5,894 nucleotides of DNA from Bacteroidota bacterium (GCA_023426425.1 JAFAAT010000062.1:1-5894); one strand, 5' to 3'. Shown: positions 1 through 5,894, numbered from the stretch's first letter. Numbers and translations are program-made. The notes: generated by a model not told the origin, from the letters alone.

Positions 1-46
1 TTAAGGCGCTATGAAGGCGTTATGAAGGCGCTATGAAGGCGTAAAA
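1..46. repeat. 11-bp tandem repeat array, about four copies
   Basis: Four successive 11-bp units begin at 3, 14, 25 and 36. The first three read AAGGCGCTATG, AAGGCGTTATG and AAGGCGCTATG; the fourth degenerates to AAGGCGTAAAA. The array touches the left edge of the window and may continue beyond it. It shares a core (roughly TRAAGSCG) and the same period with the array at 104-136, but the two arrays are not in phase. No function can be read from the sequence. Confidence 0.8.
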
Positions 47-64
47 ACTCCGAGGATGGTTTTC

Positions 65-108
65 TTCACGCAGAATGGTGTTCCAAACTTTGTAATGACT
101 ACCTAAAG
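65..108 (+). repeat. Dispersed two-block direct repeat, left copy
   Basis: The block TTCACGCAGAA (65-75) and the block CTACCTAAAG (99-108) recur in the same order and orientation at 3055-3065 and 3093-3102. The spacer is 23 bp here and 27 bp in the other copy and is not clearly conserved. Two collinear exact matches of 11 and 10 bp in a window this size are very unlikely by chance. The two copies bracket the large T9SS cargo gene. Confidence 0.65.
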
Positions 109-136
109 CCGAAGTAAAGCCGACCAAAAGCCGAGG
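104..136. repeat. Second 11-bp tandem repeat array, three copies
   Basis: Three 11-bp units, TAAAGCCGAAG, TAAAGCCGACC and AAAAGCCGAGG, follow one another without gaps. Unit length and core are close to those of the array at 1-46, and both run in the same orientation, so they look like diverged relatives. The left end overlaps the right block of the dispersed repeat at 65-108. Confidence 0.75.
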
Positions 137-273
137 GAACCTTGACCAGCCAGGATTTTCAGGATTCTGCCAGATCATGACACATCTTCTGCCAGCTTTA
201 GTATCCCGCAACTGTCTTTCCGTTTTCCGTCTCAGATCAGGCACATCATCGATACCTTTTGTTCTAAAAATAT

Positions 274-281
274 TATATTTG
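274..281 (+). promoter_or_regulatory. Candidate Bacteroidota -7 promoter element for the T9SS cargo gene
   Basis: TATATTTG matches the Bacteroidota housekeeping sigma -7 consensus TAnnTTTG exactly and lies five bases before the ATG at 287. Transcription would then begin at or next to the start codon, giving a leaderless or nearly leaderless mRNA. No -33 TTG sits at the usual distance; the nearest TTTTG (257-261) is only 12 bp away. The surrounding DNA is AT-rich, so a chance match is possible. Confidence 0.35.
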
Positions 282-286
282 AGTTG

Positions 287-3052
287 ATGTGTGGGATCAT
301 CCGTTTTTTTTGTTTGCTGCTGGCACTCTCAATGATGTCCTCGCAACTTTGTGCGCAGGGTTGGAAAACCGTTCGCTCGGATGACAGCGTATATTTCATT
401 GGCGGGCCAGCAGGCGGCAACGAACGGTACCTGAAGATCATCTGGATCGATTCTTCTAAGGCTAACGGTACAGACACTACTTTTTATTTTTACAAGACTT
501 TGCGCGACACCAGCTTGAGTTGTCTCGATACATTAGGTGCAACCTGGCTCGGGAAGAGAATGGTGCGTCAGCAGAACGGCGATGAGCTTTATTTTAACAA
601 ACCCGCTGATACGATCCTCGTAAAAACACTTGCTCCACTAGGCAGTAGCTGGACCTTAGGCCAGTCCCAAACAGGACGTAGCTTCCAGGCCACCGTCACG
701 CAAGCTGGGGTCACGACAGTAGAGGGTGTCTCAGACAGTTTCAAAACTATCTCGATCCAGACTTTCCAGAATGGACAGCCAATCAACGACTGGTACAACG
801 GAATGGTACTGGAGCTAAGTAAAAACCATGGCTGGCTCAAAGCCCTAGACTTCTACATCTTTCCCTTTCCCGATGTGATCTGGCCACAACATTTTGTAGG
901 TGCCGTATCCGAATACCATCAGCAGGTACGGTTGCCTGCGGTATTCAATAAAGGTCTTGATCACGTAGACGTCGACCTGAAATATCAGACAGGCAACGCT
1001 TGGATAAAAGCTGTCACAAATATTGTAGGTACAGGGCTGTTCCAATACGACTCGGTGATCTCGGCCCAACAGATCTCGCCAGGGGTTGTTCAGGCAGTTG
1101 TAAAAACCGCCTATGTATCCACTCAATATGTCAACAATCAGCTGGTCTATAGCTTTGGAGCTCCTTCAACTGTTACCGGCATCATTACCAGCAATAGCAC
1201 CGGCTCTTTATCAAGCAGTGGCGTGTTGCCGGAGTACATCGGACAGGATACCCTCCACAGCGCCATGAGTGATAATCTCCACAAAAAAAAAGTAACTGTA
1301 GATAGTGTTTGTAACGGCACCTGCCTTGCAATAAGGTATAGGACTGTTTCGCCCGCTACTGACATCTATTATTCACTTGCCGATAGTTGCTTGGTAGCCC
1401 CAGCCAACATCTCGGGCTACTACTACAATGACCACGCGTATTTACCAGGATTTGGAATGATAGAAGACGCTCACGTCTGGGATTATATGATGACAAAGAT
1501 GCATCATCCCTACATCAAACTTGGGAACTGTATAATGGGCTATGTCCCTAATTTTTTTCAGCCGCTCACTCCCGCAGACTGGAAAACTGTTTCCCAGAAT
1601 GACAGCGCGTATTTTATCGGCGGTAGCACCTCCTGGACATCGGAAAAACTGCTGAAGCTAATCTGGGTGGACTCCGTCACAGCAAATGGCGGCGACAGTA
1701 TCTTTTATTTTTACCGCACCATCCGTGATACTGCCGCGGGTGCATGCATGGACACACTGGGGCCCTCCTGGCTGGGTAAAATGATGATAAGGCAAAGCAA
1801 TGGAGACGAACGCTACTTCAACAGGTACGGCGACACAATTCTAATAAGAACCCATGCACCGGTTGGAACAAGCTGGATACTGGCAAAGAATATTCATGGA
1901 AGAGTGTACGAAGGCACTGTATCCCAATCAGGCCTTACGTTCAATGACAGCTTCAAGACAATTACCATTCAGGCTTTCGAAAATGGAGTTCCGGTGAATG
2001 ATTGGTACAATCAAAAGATTCTACAGCTGAGCAAGAAACATGGCTGGCTCACAGCTCTCGACTTTTACACCTTTCCCTACAGCGACATTACAGTGCTGCA
2101 AACCGGTGCCGTGCCTGATACCGGACAGTTAACCCGGCTGCCAGAAGGATTCAATACTACCTGTCTCGAAAACGATAACCTCCTATATAAATACGCACCC
2201 GGAAACGAATGGATCAGGGAAATAGATAATCGTCCCTTTGACGACCTTGGCGCCCCACCCAGTTATTACGCTATAGAACACGATTCGGTAATCTCTTCAT
2301 CGGCTATAAGCCCTCAGTTGATTTCTGTAACGATGAAAACCACGTCCTACTTCAAAACCTACAACCAGCAAACCACCTTTAGTTCCTCATTCGGTTCTGG
2401 AGTGCACACTGACCTCATCCCCCGTTGTCCAACGGGAAAGATTATTGACTCCGTAATTCCTGAATACAAAGGAAGCTTTAGTTTCAACCAACCGGGCAAC
2501 CTCGGTTACAAAACCTGGTATGTGGATTCAGTCTGCACCAGTGGTCAGAATAAACTCATTTCAGAAACCTCGTTTTCTCGATCTGTCTTCACTAATCCTG
2601 CAAACTGCGTCGCGACAATTCCTGCCATTAACATTAGCCCCTTTGAAAGGGTCGAATACCTGATAAGGTTCGGCGAAGTTGCCAGGCAAAAAATAACTCC
2701 AATTGGTACTTATAACTACTTTGAAGAGAACCTTGCACACCCCTACATCAAACTGGGCAACTGTGTCCACGGGGTGAAAACTCAGATACTTCATGTGGAT
2801 GATCGGCTAGTATCACCTCCGTCAGTTTCGATCTGGCCCAATCCCGCAAAGGGTGTCGTCCATATTGATATCCCTCCTGTCCATGCTGCTGAAGTCAATA
2901 TTTTCGACCCCTCCGGACGGCTCGTTTTGAACCAGCAACTACTGCCTGGAGACCAGGAGGTTGATATCAGCAGGCTGGCACCGGATATCTATATCCTTCA
3001 CATTCATACAAACGGGAAGTTGTCTATTCAAAAGCTGGCAGTCTTAAATTAG
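287..3052 (+). CDS. Secreted protein with two tandem ~400-residue modules and a T9SS type A sorting domain
   Basis: I do not recognise a function. From the ATG at 287 the product has 921 residues. Residues 1-23 form a Sec signal peptide with an Arg at 6, a Leu-rich core and likely cleavage before Gln24. Two homologous modules follow, about 25-418 and 431-829. Each opens with WKTV and a DS.YFIGG segment, contains RDT, DTLG and WLGK motifs, then DWYN and HGWL.ALDFY, a DSVIS....ISP segment, and closes with HPYIKLGNC. Cysteines at 79/487, 342/750, 368/774 and 415/826 match between copies. Residues from about 845 to the end are a classic type A C-terminal sorting domain: WPNP (850-853), FDPSGR, then DISRLAPDIYIL. 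The protein should therefore cross the outer membrane by T9SS and be released or anchored at the surface. A TTG at 284 is an alternative start; I prefer the adjacent ATG. No catalytic motif, adhesin domain or glycoside hydrolase signature is visible. The gene stands alone. Confidence 0.93.
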   Translation: MCGIIRFFCLLLALSMMSSQLCAQGWKTVRSDDSVYFIGGPAGGNERYLKIIWIDSSKANGTDTTFYFYKTLRDTSLSCLDTLGATWLGKRMVRQQNGDELYFNKPADTILVKTLAPLGSSWTLGQSQTGRSFQATVTQAGVTTVEGVSDSFKTISIQTFQNGQPINDWYNGMVLELSKNHGWLKALDFYIFPFPDVIWPQHFVGAVSEYHQQVRLPAVFNKGLDHVDVDLKYQTGNAWIKAVTNIVGTGLFQYDSVISAQQISPGVVQAVVKTAYVSTQYVNNQLVYSFGAPSTVTGIITSNSTGSLSSSGVLPEYIGQDTLHSAMSDNLHKKKVTVDSVCNGTCLAIRYRTVSPATDIYYSLADSCLVAPANISGYYYNDHAYLPGFGMIEDAHVWDYMMTKMHHPYIKLGNCIMGYVPNFFQPLTPADWKTVSQNDSAYFIGGSTSWTSEKLLKLIWVDSVTANGGDSIFYFYRTIRDTAAGACMDTLGPSWLGKMMIRQSNGDERYFNRYGDTILIRTHAPVGTSWILAKNIHGRVYEGTVSQSGLTFNDSFKTITIQAFENGVPVNDWYNQKILQLSKKHGWLTALDFYTFPYSDITVLQTGAVPDTGQLTRLPEGFNTTCLENDNLLYKYAPGNEWIREIDNRPFDDLGAPPSYYAIEHDSVISSSAISPQLISVTMKTTSYFKTYNQQTTFSSSFGSGVHTDLIPRCPTGKIIDSVIPEYKGSFSFNQPGNLGYKTWYVDSVCTSGQNKLISETSFSRSVFTNPANCVATIPAINISPFERVEYLIRFGEVARQKITPIGTYNYFEENLAHPYIKLGNCVHGVKTQILHVDDRLVSPPSVSIWPNPAKGVVHIDIPPVHAAEVNIFDPSGRLVLNQQLLPGDQEVDISRLAPDIYILHIHTNGKLSIQKLAVLN
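359..1540 (+). repeat. Module copy 1 of the T9SS cargo protein
   Basis: This segment encodes the first of two homologous modules, from GWKTV through HPYIKLGNCIMG. Its first ~175 residues align closely with copy 2, roughly half identical by eye. The middle is diverged, and the last stretch before the closing Cys is again nearly identical. The DNA is also similar at the end: CCTACATCAAACT occurs in both copies. Confidence 0.85.
1577..2773 (+). repeat. Module copy 2 of the T9SS cargo protein
   Basis: This segment encodes the second homologous module, from DWKTV through HPYIKLGNCVHG. A linker of about 12 residues (VPNFFQPLTPA region) joins it to copy 1. It keeps the four cysteines shared with copy 1 and adds others, such as that in FNTTCLEN. 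The sorting domain follows after a short linker. Confidence 0.85.
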
Positions 3053-3054
3053 AG

Positions 3055-3102
3055 TTCACGCAGAAGGTTAACTATAGCGTCTCTTCGGTTTGCTACCTAA
3101 AG
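3055..3102 (+). repeat. Dispersed two-block direct repeat, right copy
   Basis: TTCACGCAGAA (3055-3065) and CTACCTAAAG (3093-3102) repeat the blocks at 65-75 and 99-108. The copy fills the 44-bp gap between the convergent T9SS cargo gene and the aminotransferase. Its right block supplies the TAG stop codon of the aminotransferase (3097-3099, minus strand). I see no good intrinsic terminator in this gap for either gene. Confidence 0.65.
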
Positions 3103-4269
3103 ACAAGCCAATATAATCGAACAAGCCCGCCTGATCTCCTCCTCTGAAATCGTCAGCGGCGGAGCCACCCTTATACAGTTCGATGCAAAAAGAAACCAGT
3201 CAGAGAATAGCCCTTTTTCCAAACAGCCTTTCAGTGCTTTCAAGACTTTATCATTAGATGATAACTCAATGGCTATCAACAATCCACAAGTTCTGACCGA
3301 AAGGATTTCAGGATGTTCGAGTAGCTCTTTAAATAACTGCTCCTTTGCTGCTACCTTCTCCACAAGGTTTTCTTGAAGCAGCACTTTAAGTGCAGCCTCT
3401 CCGGCTGCGCAGCTTACAGGGTGCCCCCCAAACGTCGTTATGTGACCAAGCACCGGATCCTTCGTCAACTGTTGCATCAGCTCAAACGACGCAACAAACG
3501 CCCCAAGGGGCATTCCGCCACCCAATGCCTTACCCAGTAGCACTATATCGGGAATTACCCCATAGTGCTGAAACCCCCAGAGCTTACCTGTCCTTCCGAA
3601 CCCACATTGAATCTCATCAAGTATCAGTAAGCTGCCTGTTTCACTGCATTTCTGCCGGACAGCCCGAAGCCACCCTTCAGCAGGTTCCACAACTCCCGCT
3701 TCAGCCTGTACGGTTTCCAATACCACACAGGCAGTCCTGGTGCTGATAGCATCAATCAGCTCCTGCGAGTTATAGTCATAGTGCCACACCCCCGGCAGCA
3801 AGGGCCGGAAAGCATTCCTCCAGTACTCATCTCCGATCAGGCTCAGAGCTCCTAATGTGGCGCCATGATAGCTTTTCTTGCAGGCTATGATCTCCAGCCG
3901 CCCGGTCACCCTTCTTGCAAGTTTGATCGCCCCTTCAGTAGCCTCTGCCCCGGAGTTGGTGAAGAATACCGAATCCAGGCCCCGCGGCAAGTGCTCCGAC
4001 AACAAACTCGCATAATGCACCTGCGGACTCTGGATCACTTCTCCATACACCATCACATGTAGATATTCATGCGCCTGCCGGGTCACCGCCTCCACGACTT
4101 CTGGTCTGCCATGTCCCACATTACACACGCTGATCCCTCCAATTAGGTCAAGGTATTCTTTCCCACTTGCATCAACCAGGGTGCAGCCATTTGCCCTAAC
4201 AATATGCAGACCGATTGGTTCTTCTGAAGTCTGTGCAACGTGCTGTCTGAAAAGCTGCCGGATATCCAT
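3097..4269 (-). CDS. Class III PLP-dependent aminotransferase (aspartate aminotransferase family, acetylornithine/GABA transaminase-like)
   Basis: A complete 390-residue fold-type I class III aminotransferase, a normal length for the family. These enzymes move an amino group, usually from an omega-amine or amino acid, to 2-oxoglutarate or pyruvate in the cytoplasm. Visible landmarks are the phosphate-binding NSGAEATE (105-112), SYHGAT (133-138) with the residue that stacks on PLP, LILDEIQCGFGRTG (215-228) with the PLP-nitrogen Asp218, the Schiff-base Lys247 in LLGKALGGGMP, TTFGGHP (278-284), and IRVAPPLTI (366-374) with the carboxylate-binding Arg367. Acetylornithine transaminases usually have HGRT after the aromatic residue; here it is HGAT, so the ArgD role is doubtful. 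The common EPxQGE motif reads ETVQAE (185-190). The exact substrate cannot be told from sequence; the annotation aspartate aminotransferase family is safest. The gene is monocistronic, convergent with the T9SS cargo gene and divergent from the DUF922 gene. Confidence 0.95.
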   Translation of the reverse strand: MDIRQLFRQHVAQTSEEPIGLHIVRANGCTLVDASGKEYLDLIGGISVCNVGHGRPEVVEAVTRQAHEYLHVMVYGEVIQSPQVHYASLLSEHLPRGLDSVFFTNSGAEATEGAIKLARRVTGRLEIIACKKSYHGATLGALSLIGDEYWRNAFRPLLPGVWHYDYNSQELIDAISTRTACVVLETVQAEAGVVEPAEGWLRAVRQKCSETGSLLILDEIQCGFGRTGKLWGFQHYGVIPDIVLLGKALGGGMPLGAFVASFELMQQLTKDPVLGHITTFGGHPVSCAAGEAALKVLLQENLVEKVAAKEQLFKELLEHPEILSVRTCGLLIAIELSSNDKVLKALKGCLEKGLFSDWFLFASNCIRVAPPLTISEEEIRRACSIILACL

Positions 4270-4273
4270 GCCC

Positions 4274-4281
4274 CAAAGTTA
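4274..4281 (-). promoter_or_regulatory. Candidate -7 promoter element for the aminotransferase gene
   Basis: Read on the minus strand, TAACTTTG matches TAnnTTTG exactly and ends four bases before the ATG. A TTG at 4300-4298 lies 16 bp upstream, slightly short of the usual spacing to a -33 element. If used, the transcript would be leaderless or nearly so, consistent with the lack of a Shine-Dalgarno site. Confidence 0.4.
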
Positions 4282-4386
4282 AGGTACCACCCACATCCAA
4301 CTCAGTCGCCTTCACTCCGCCCGCCTTTAACAGTTCTTTGAGTTTTATTTGGCGAAATTGTGGTAGGCACTTACCGATTGAATACG

Positions 4387-4394
4387 TACCTTTA
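4387..4394 (+). promoter_or_regulatory. Weak -7-like element before the DUF922 gene
   Basis: TACCTTTA differs from TAnnTTTG only in the last base and lies 20 bases before the ATG at 4415. No TTG lies at the usual distance; the nearest candidate (4358-4360) is 26 bp upstream. It sits in the 145-bp divergent region that must hold promoters for both flanking genes. That region also has an inverted pair TACCAC (4285-4290) and GTGGTA (4360-4365), too far apart to interpret. Confidence 0.25.
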
Positions 4395-4414
4395 TTTCAC
4401 CTTAAGTGTTGTGA

Positions 4415-5287
4415 ATGAGAGAGATGAGAGTAAGGGTTGCAAGCATTTTCAGCGCCGTACTGGTAATGCTTGGCACTTCGGCCACCACCCTCCAGGCCAG
4501 TGAAAAATCAAATGGAAAATCCGAATCAGATGTAATTGTTCTCCAGTCAGGAGATTTTTTACCACCTTCTGCAAAGCCAGTGAAAAACATCGAATTGGGA
4601 GGAGCTGAATTAAGCGACTATTCTTATCATGAACTGATTGACAAAGCCCGGCAGCTTGCCTTCCAGTCAGATGCCAATGTCATCAAGATTAAACAACGGA
4701 TCAGGCGCTCGGGTCAAAACTCCAACGAAAAAATTATCGCTAGCTTCTACAAAGTAGATAATGTACGCCATTACGAAAAAGAACTGGCATGGAGCAAGGA
4801 TCGTAAGCTAACCTGGGATGATTTCCGCGGCCCCATACCTGCAGATGCAGATCACATCACTGCCGCAGCTACCTATTGCGGAATTGGATTTGAAACCAAC
4901 TCGGTTAGCTCCAGAAGCGACAACCTAAGAGTTCGTGTTTATAATACATTCTATACCAATCATTCATGGGGCAGACCTGAAGAGATGAATGACAATGTGC
5001 TGGCTCATGAGCAAGGACATTACGATCTCTGCGAGTTATATACTCGTAAGCAAAGGCAACGGCTGGCAACTGTCAAAGTGGATGCCGCAAATCTGAAGCC
5101 GGTGCTGCGTACTGTGTATGGCAAGGTTCAGGAAGAATACAAAGCCCGGCAGGCTGCCTATGAAGACGACACTCAACACGGTGTAGATCTGGCTCAACAA
5201 AAGAGGTGGCAGAAAATAATCGAGCGTGAGCTCGCCGCAACAGAACAGTGGGGTAGCACTGAATCCCTGACACTCGCCTTCAACTAA
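4415..5287 (+). CDS. Secreted DUF922 family protein, putative Zn-dependent protease
   Basis: The product has 290 residues. Residues 1-28 are a Sec signal peptide (three Arg, hydrophobic core, cleavage near LQA|S), so it acts in the periplasm or outside. Residues ~40-120 form a small N-terminal region with a SYHELIDKARQLA helix that I cannot name securely; it resembles small lipoprotein or heavy-metal-binding-like domains. Residues ~123-275 are DUF922: LTWDDFRGP (132-140), then HEQGH (198-202), which fits the HExxH zinc-metalloprotease motif with catalytic Glu199, followed by YDLCELYTRK. His255 in a TQHG segment and the Q...W after it also match what I recall of the family, so His255 or Glu207 may be the third zinc ligand. 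Proteolysis is predicted, not shown, and the substrate is unknown. An in-frame ATG at 4424 is an alternative start and would still leave a signal peptide. The stop overlaps the convergent response regulator by 4 bp. Confidence 0.92.
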   Translation: MREMRVRVASIFSAVLVMLGTSATTLQASEKSNGKSESDVIVLQSGDFLPPSAKPVKNIELGGAELSDYSYHELIDKARQLAFQSDANVIKIKQRIRRSGQNSNEKIIASFYKVDNVRHYEKELAWSKDRKLTWDDFRGPIPADADHITAAATYCGIGFETNSVSSRSDNLRVRVYNTFYTNHSWGRPEEMNDNVLAHEQGHYDLCELYTRKQRQRLATVKVDAANLKPVLRTVYGKVQEEYKARQAAYEDDTQHGVDLAQQKRWQKIIERELAATEQWGSTESLTLAFN

Positions 5288-5748
5288 GACAACAATTTCT
5301 GACGAAGAAGAAATTCGAGCTGGTCGTTTGAAACGGCCAGCTTTTCTGTTATCTCCTGCTCTTCCCTGCGTTTCACGTAAATATCAAAAGCCCGTTGGAT
5401 CGTCGCATCCAGTTCAGCTTCATTCCATGGTTTACTCAGGTAGTGGTAGATCTTACCTTTATTGACAGCATCAATTACTGCGTTCAGGTCAGCATACCCG
5501 GTAAGTAGAATCCTCATTGGTTCAGGATGCCTGTCCAGAATTGACTCAAGAAACTCAACACCCGTCATTCCAGGCATGCGCTGGTCAGTAATGATTACAT
5601 GAATGTCATGTTCATCCAGTATCCTGATAGCCTCCTCACCGCCAATAGCTGTCTGAACATTATACTTCATCCTGAACGTCGCTTTAAATGAAACGAGATT
5701 GTTCATTTCATCATCCACATAAAGTATATTTATTTTCGTATCTGACAT
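5284..5748 (-). CDS. Single-domain response regulator (CheY-like receiver with C-terminal coiled-coil tail)
   Basis: A complete 154-residue receiver protein of a two-component system, acting in the cytoplasm. The acidic pair Asp12-Asp13 follows ILYV, the phospho-acceptor is Asp55 in IITDQRMPG, the switch Thr is Thr83 in ILLTGYAD, and the conserved Lys is Lys106 in YLSKPW. All residues needed for phosphorylation are present. The SKPW form and the QRMPG motif are typical of receivers in the RpfG/hybrid-regulator class. After the receiver (about 1-122), residues ~123-154 are charged and helical, ending in LEFLLRQKLLS, which I recall as the conserved tail of a Bacteroidota family, so the protein is probably full length and not a truncated HD-GYP or DNA-binding regulator. 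It carries no output domain and would signal by protein contact. No histidine kinase is in the window; a partner could lie beyond 5894. Confidence 0.94.
   Translation of the reverse strand: MSDTKINILYVDDEMNNLVSFKATFRMKYNVQTAIGGEEAIRILDEHDIHVIITDQRMPGMTGVEFLESILDRHPEPMRILLTGYADLNAVIDAVNKGKIYHYLSKPWNEAELDATIQRAFDIYVKRREEQEITEKLAVSNDQLEFLLRQKLLS
5318..5350 (+). terminator. Intrinsic terminator for the DUF922 gene, inside the antisense response regulator
   Basis: AGCTGGTCGTTT (5318-5329) pairs with AAACGGCCAGCT (5331-5342) around G5330. This gives a stem of about ten pairs with one T-G wobble and a small loop, followed by TTTTCTGTT (5342-5350). It starts 30 bases after the DUF922 stop codon, the right place and strand for a rho-independent terminator. 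On the opposite strand the same bases encode the C-terminal tail of the response regulator (LAVSNDQLE). No similar T-run follows the hairpin on the minus strand. Confidence 0.7.
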
Positions 5749-5894
5749 TTGTTGAACGAATTAACGCTATTTTCGTCGCAGGAGACCATGCAAATTAATC
5801 AAATTATCCGGATATAATCCGTCAGGAAAAGCAAAATATTTCTTTTTGTCGGATTCATAAAACGATAGACTTGTTTTTTTTCTGAATCAATAAC
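5749..5894 (-). promoter_or_regulatory. Upstream region of the response regulator with short inverted repeats
   Basis: No gene is visible in the last 146 bases. TATCCGGATA (5805-5814) is a perfect 10-bp palindrome. CGGAT (5809-5813) and ATCCG (5817-5821) form an inverted pair with a 3-bp spacer, and a further CGGAT lies at 5850-5854. This clustering might mark an operator. I found no exact TAnnTTTG on the minus strand; the closest is TTAATTTG, about 40 bases before the start codon. The +strand T-run at 5874-5881 has no adjoining strong stem. Confidence 0.25.

Larger units (their letters stand above)
1..244 (-). other. Non-coding or decayed region made of short repeats; weak 74-codon ORF
   Basis: Nothing here is a convincing gene. 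A minus-strand frame is open from a GTG at 242-244 to a TAA at 20-22, but it runs through two 11-bp repeat arrays and stops inside one. It contains a 9-bp-period repeat (CAGGATT at 151 and 160, read as Asn-Pro-Glu-Asn-Pro on the minus strand) and a 9-bp direct repeat TTCTGCCAG at 165-173 and 187-195. From memory, Asn-Pro-Glu-Asn-Pro repeats of this kind are scattered through many Bacteroidota genomes, often near GxxExxY genes; I cannot check that here. The best reading is a decayed copy of a dispersed repeat element, not a translated protein. Confidence 0.35.

Noticed and set aside
1..136. CRISPR array
   Set aside because: The units are 11 bp and contiguous with no unique spacers, and no cas genes are present.
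20..244. Minus-strand 74-codon ORF as a real gene
   Set aside because: It starts at GTG, runs through several short tandem repeats, ends inside one, and shows no domain. It fits a decayed repeat element better.
287..358. Lipoprotein signal for the T9SS cargo protein, because of Cys22
   Set aside because: The residues before the Cys (SSQL) do not form a lipobox. A plain Sec cleavage before Gln24 with C-terminal T9SS sorting fits better.
3390..3746. Plus-strand open frame opposite the aminotransferase
   Set aside because: It is the antisense shadow of a well-conserved enzyme, and its translation shows no motif, signal or family resemblance.
5799..5858. Minus-strand 19-codon ORF upstream of the response regulator as a leader peptide
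   Set aside because: It is too short to judge, has no ribosome site, no run of regulatory codons and no attenuator-like hairpin after it.
5852..5888. GATTCA/TGAATC inverted pair with a T-run as a terminator
   Set aside because: The arms are only 6 bp and separated by 25 bases, and the T-run lies inside the loop, not after the stem.

Overview
This window looks like chromosomal DNA from a member of the Bacteroidota, and I would guess the Chitinophagaceae. Three things point there. The large secreted protein ends in a type IX secretion (T9SS type A) sorting domain. Sequences fitting the Bacteroidota -7 promoter element TAnnTTTG lie just before two genes, none of which has a convincing Shine-Dalgarno site. 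The aminotransferase and response regulator also resemble what I remember of Bacteroidota families. The family-level placement is inference.

Layout from left to right. Positions 1-286 hold no convincing gene. They form a patchwork of short repeats (two arrays of 11-bp units, a 9-bp-period repeat and a 9-bp direct repeat 22 bp apart), probably a decayed dispersed element. Positions 287-3052 (+) encode a secreted protein of about 921 residues: signal peptide, two tandem copies of an unrecognised module of about 400 residues, and the T9SS sorting domain. After a 44-bp gap comes a convergent class III PLP-dependent aminotransferase (3097-4269, -). A 145-bp divergent promoter region separates it from a secreted DUF922-type putative zinc protease (4415-5287, +). 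That gene meets a single-domain response regulator (5284-5748, -) tail to tail, with a 4-bp overlap. The last 146 bp are upstream sequence for the response regulator and contain short inverted repeats.

The four genes alternate in strand (+ - + -), so there is no operon here and no sign that they form one pathway. Each is probably transcribed on its own. The most noteworthy points are the duplicated T9SS cargo module, a two-block direct repeat bracketing that gene, and an intrinsic terminator for the DUF922 gene buried in the antisense strand of the response regulator. I found no clear evidence of an undescribed multi-gene system.
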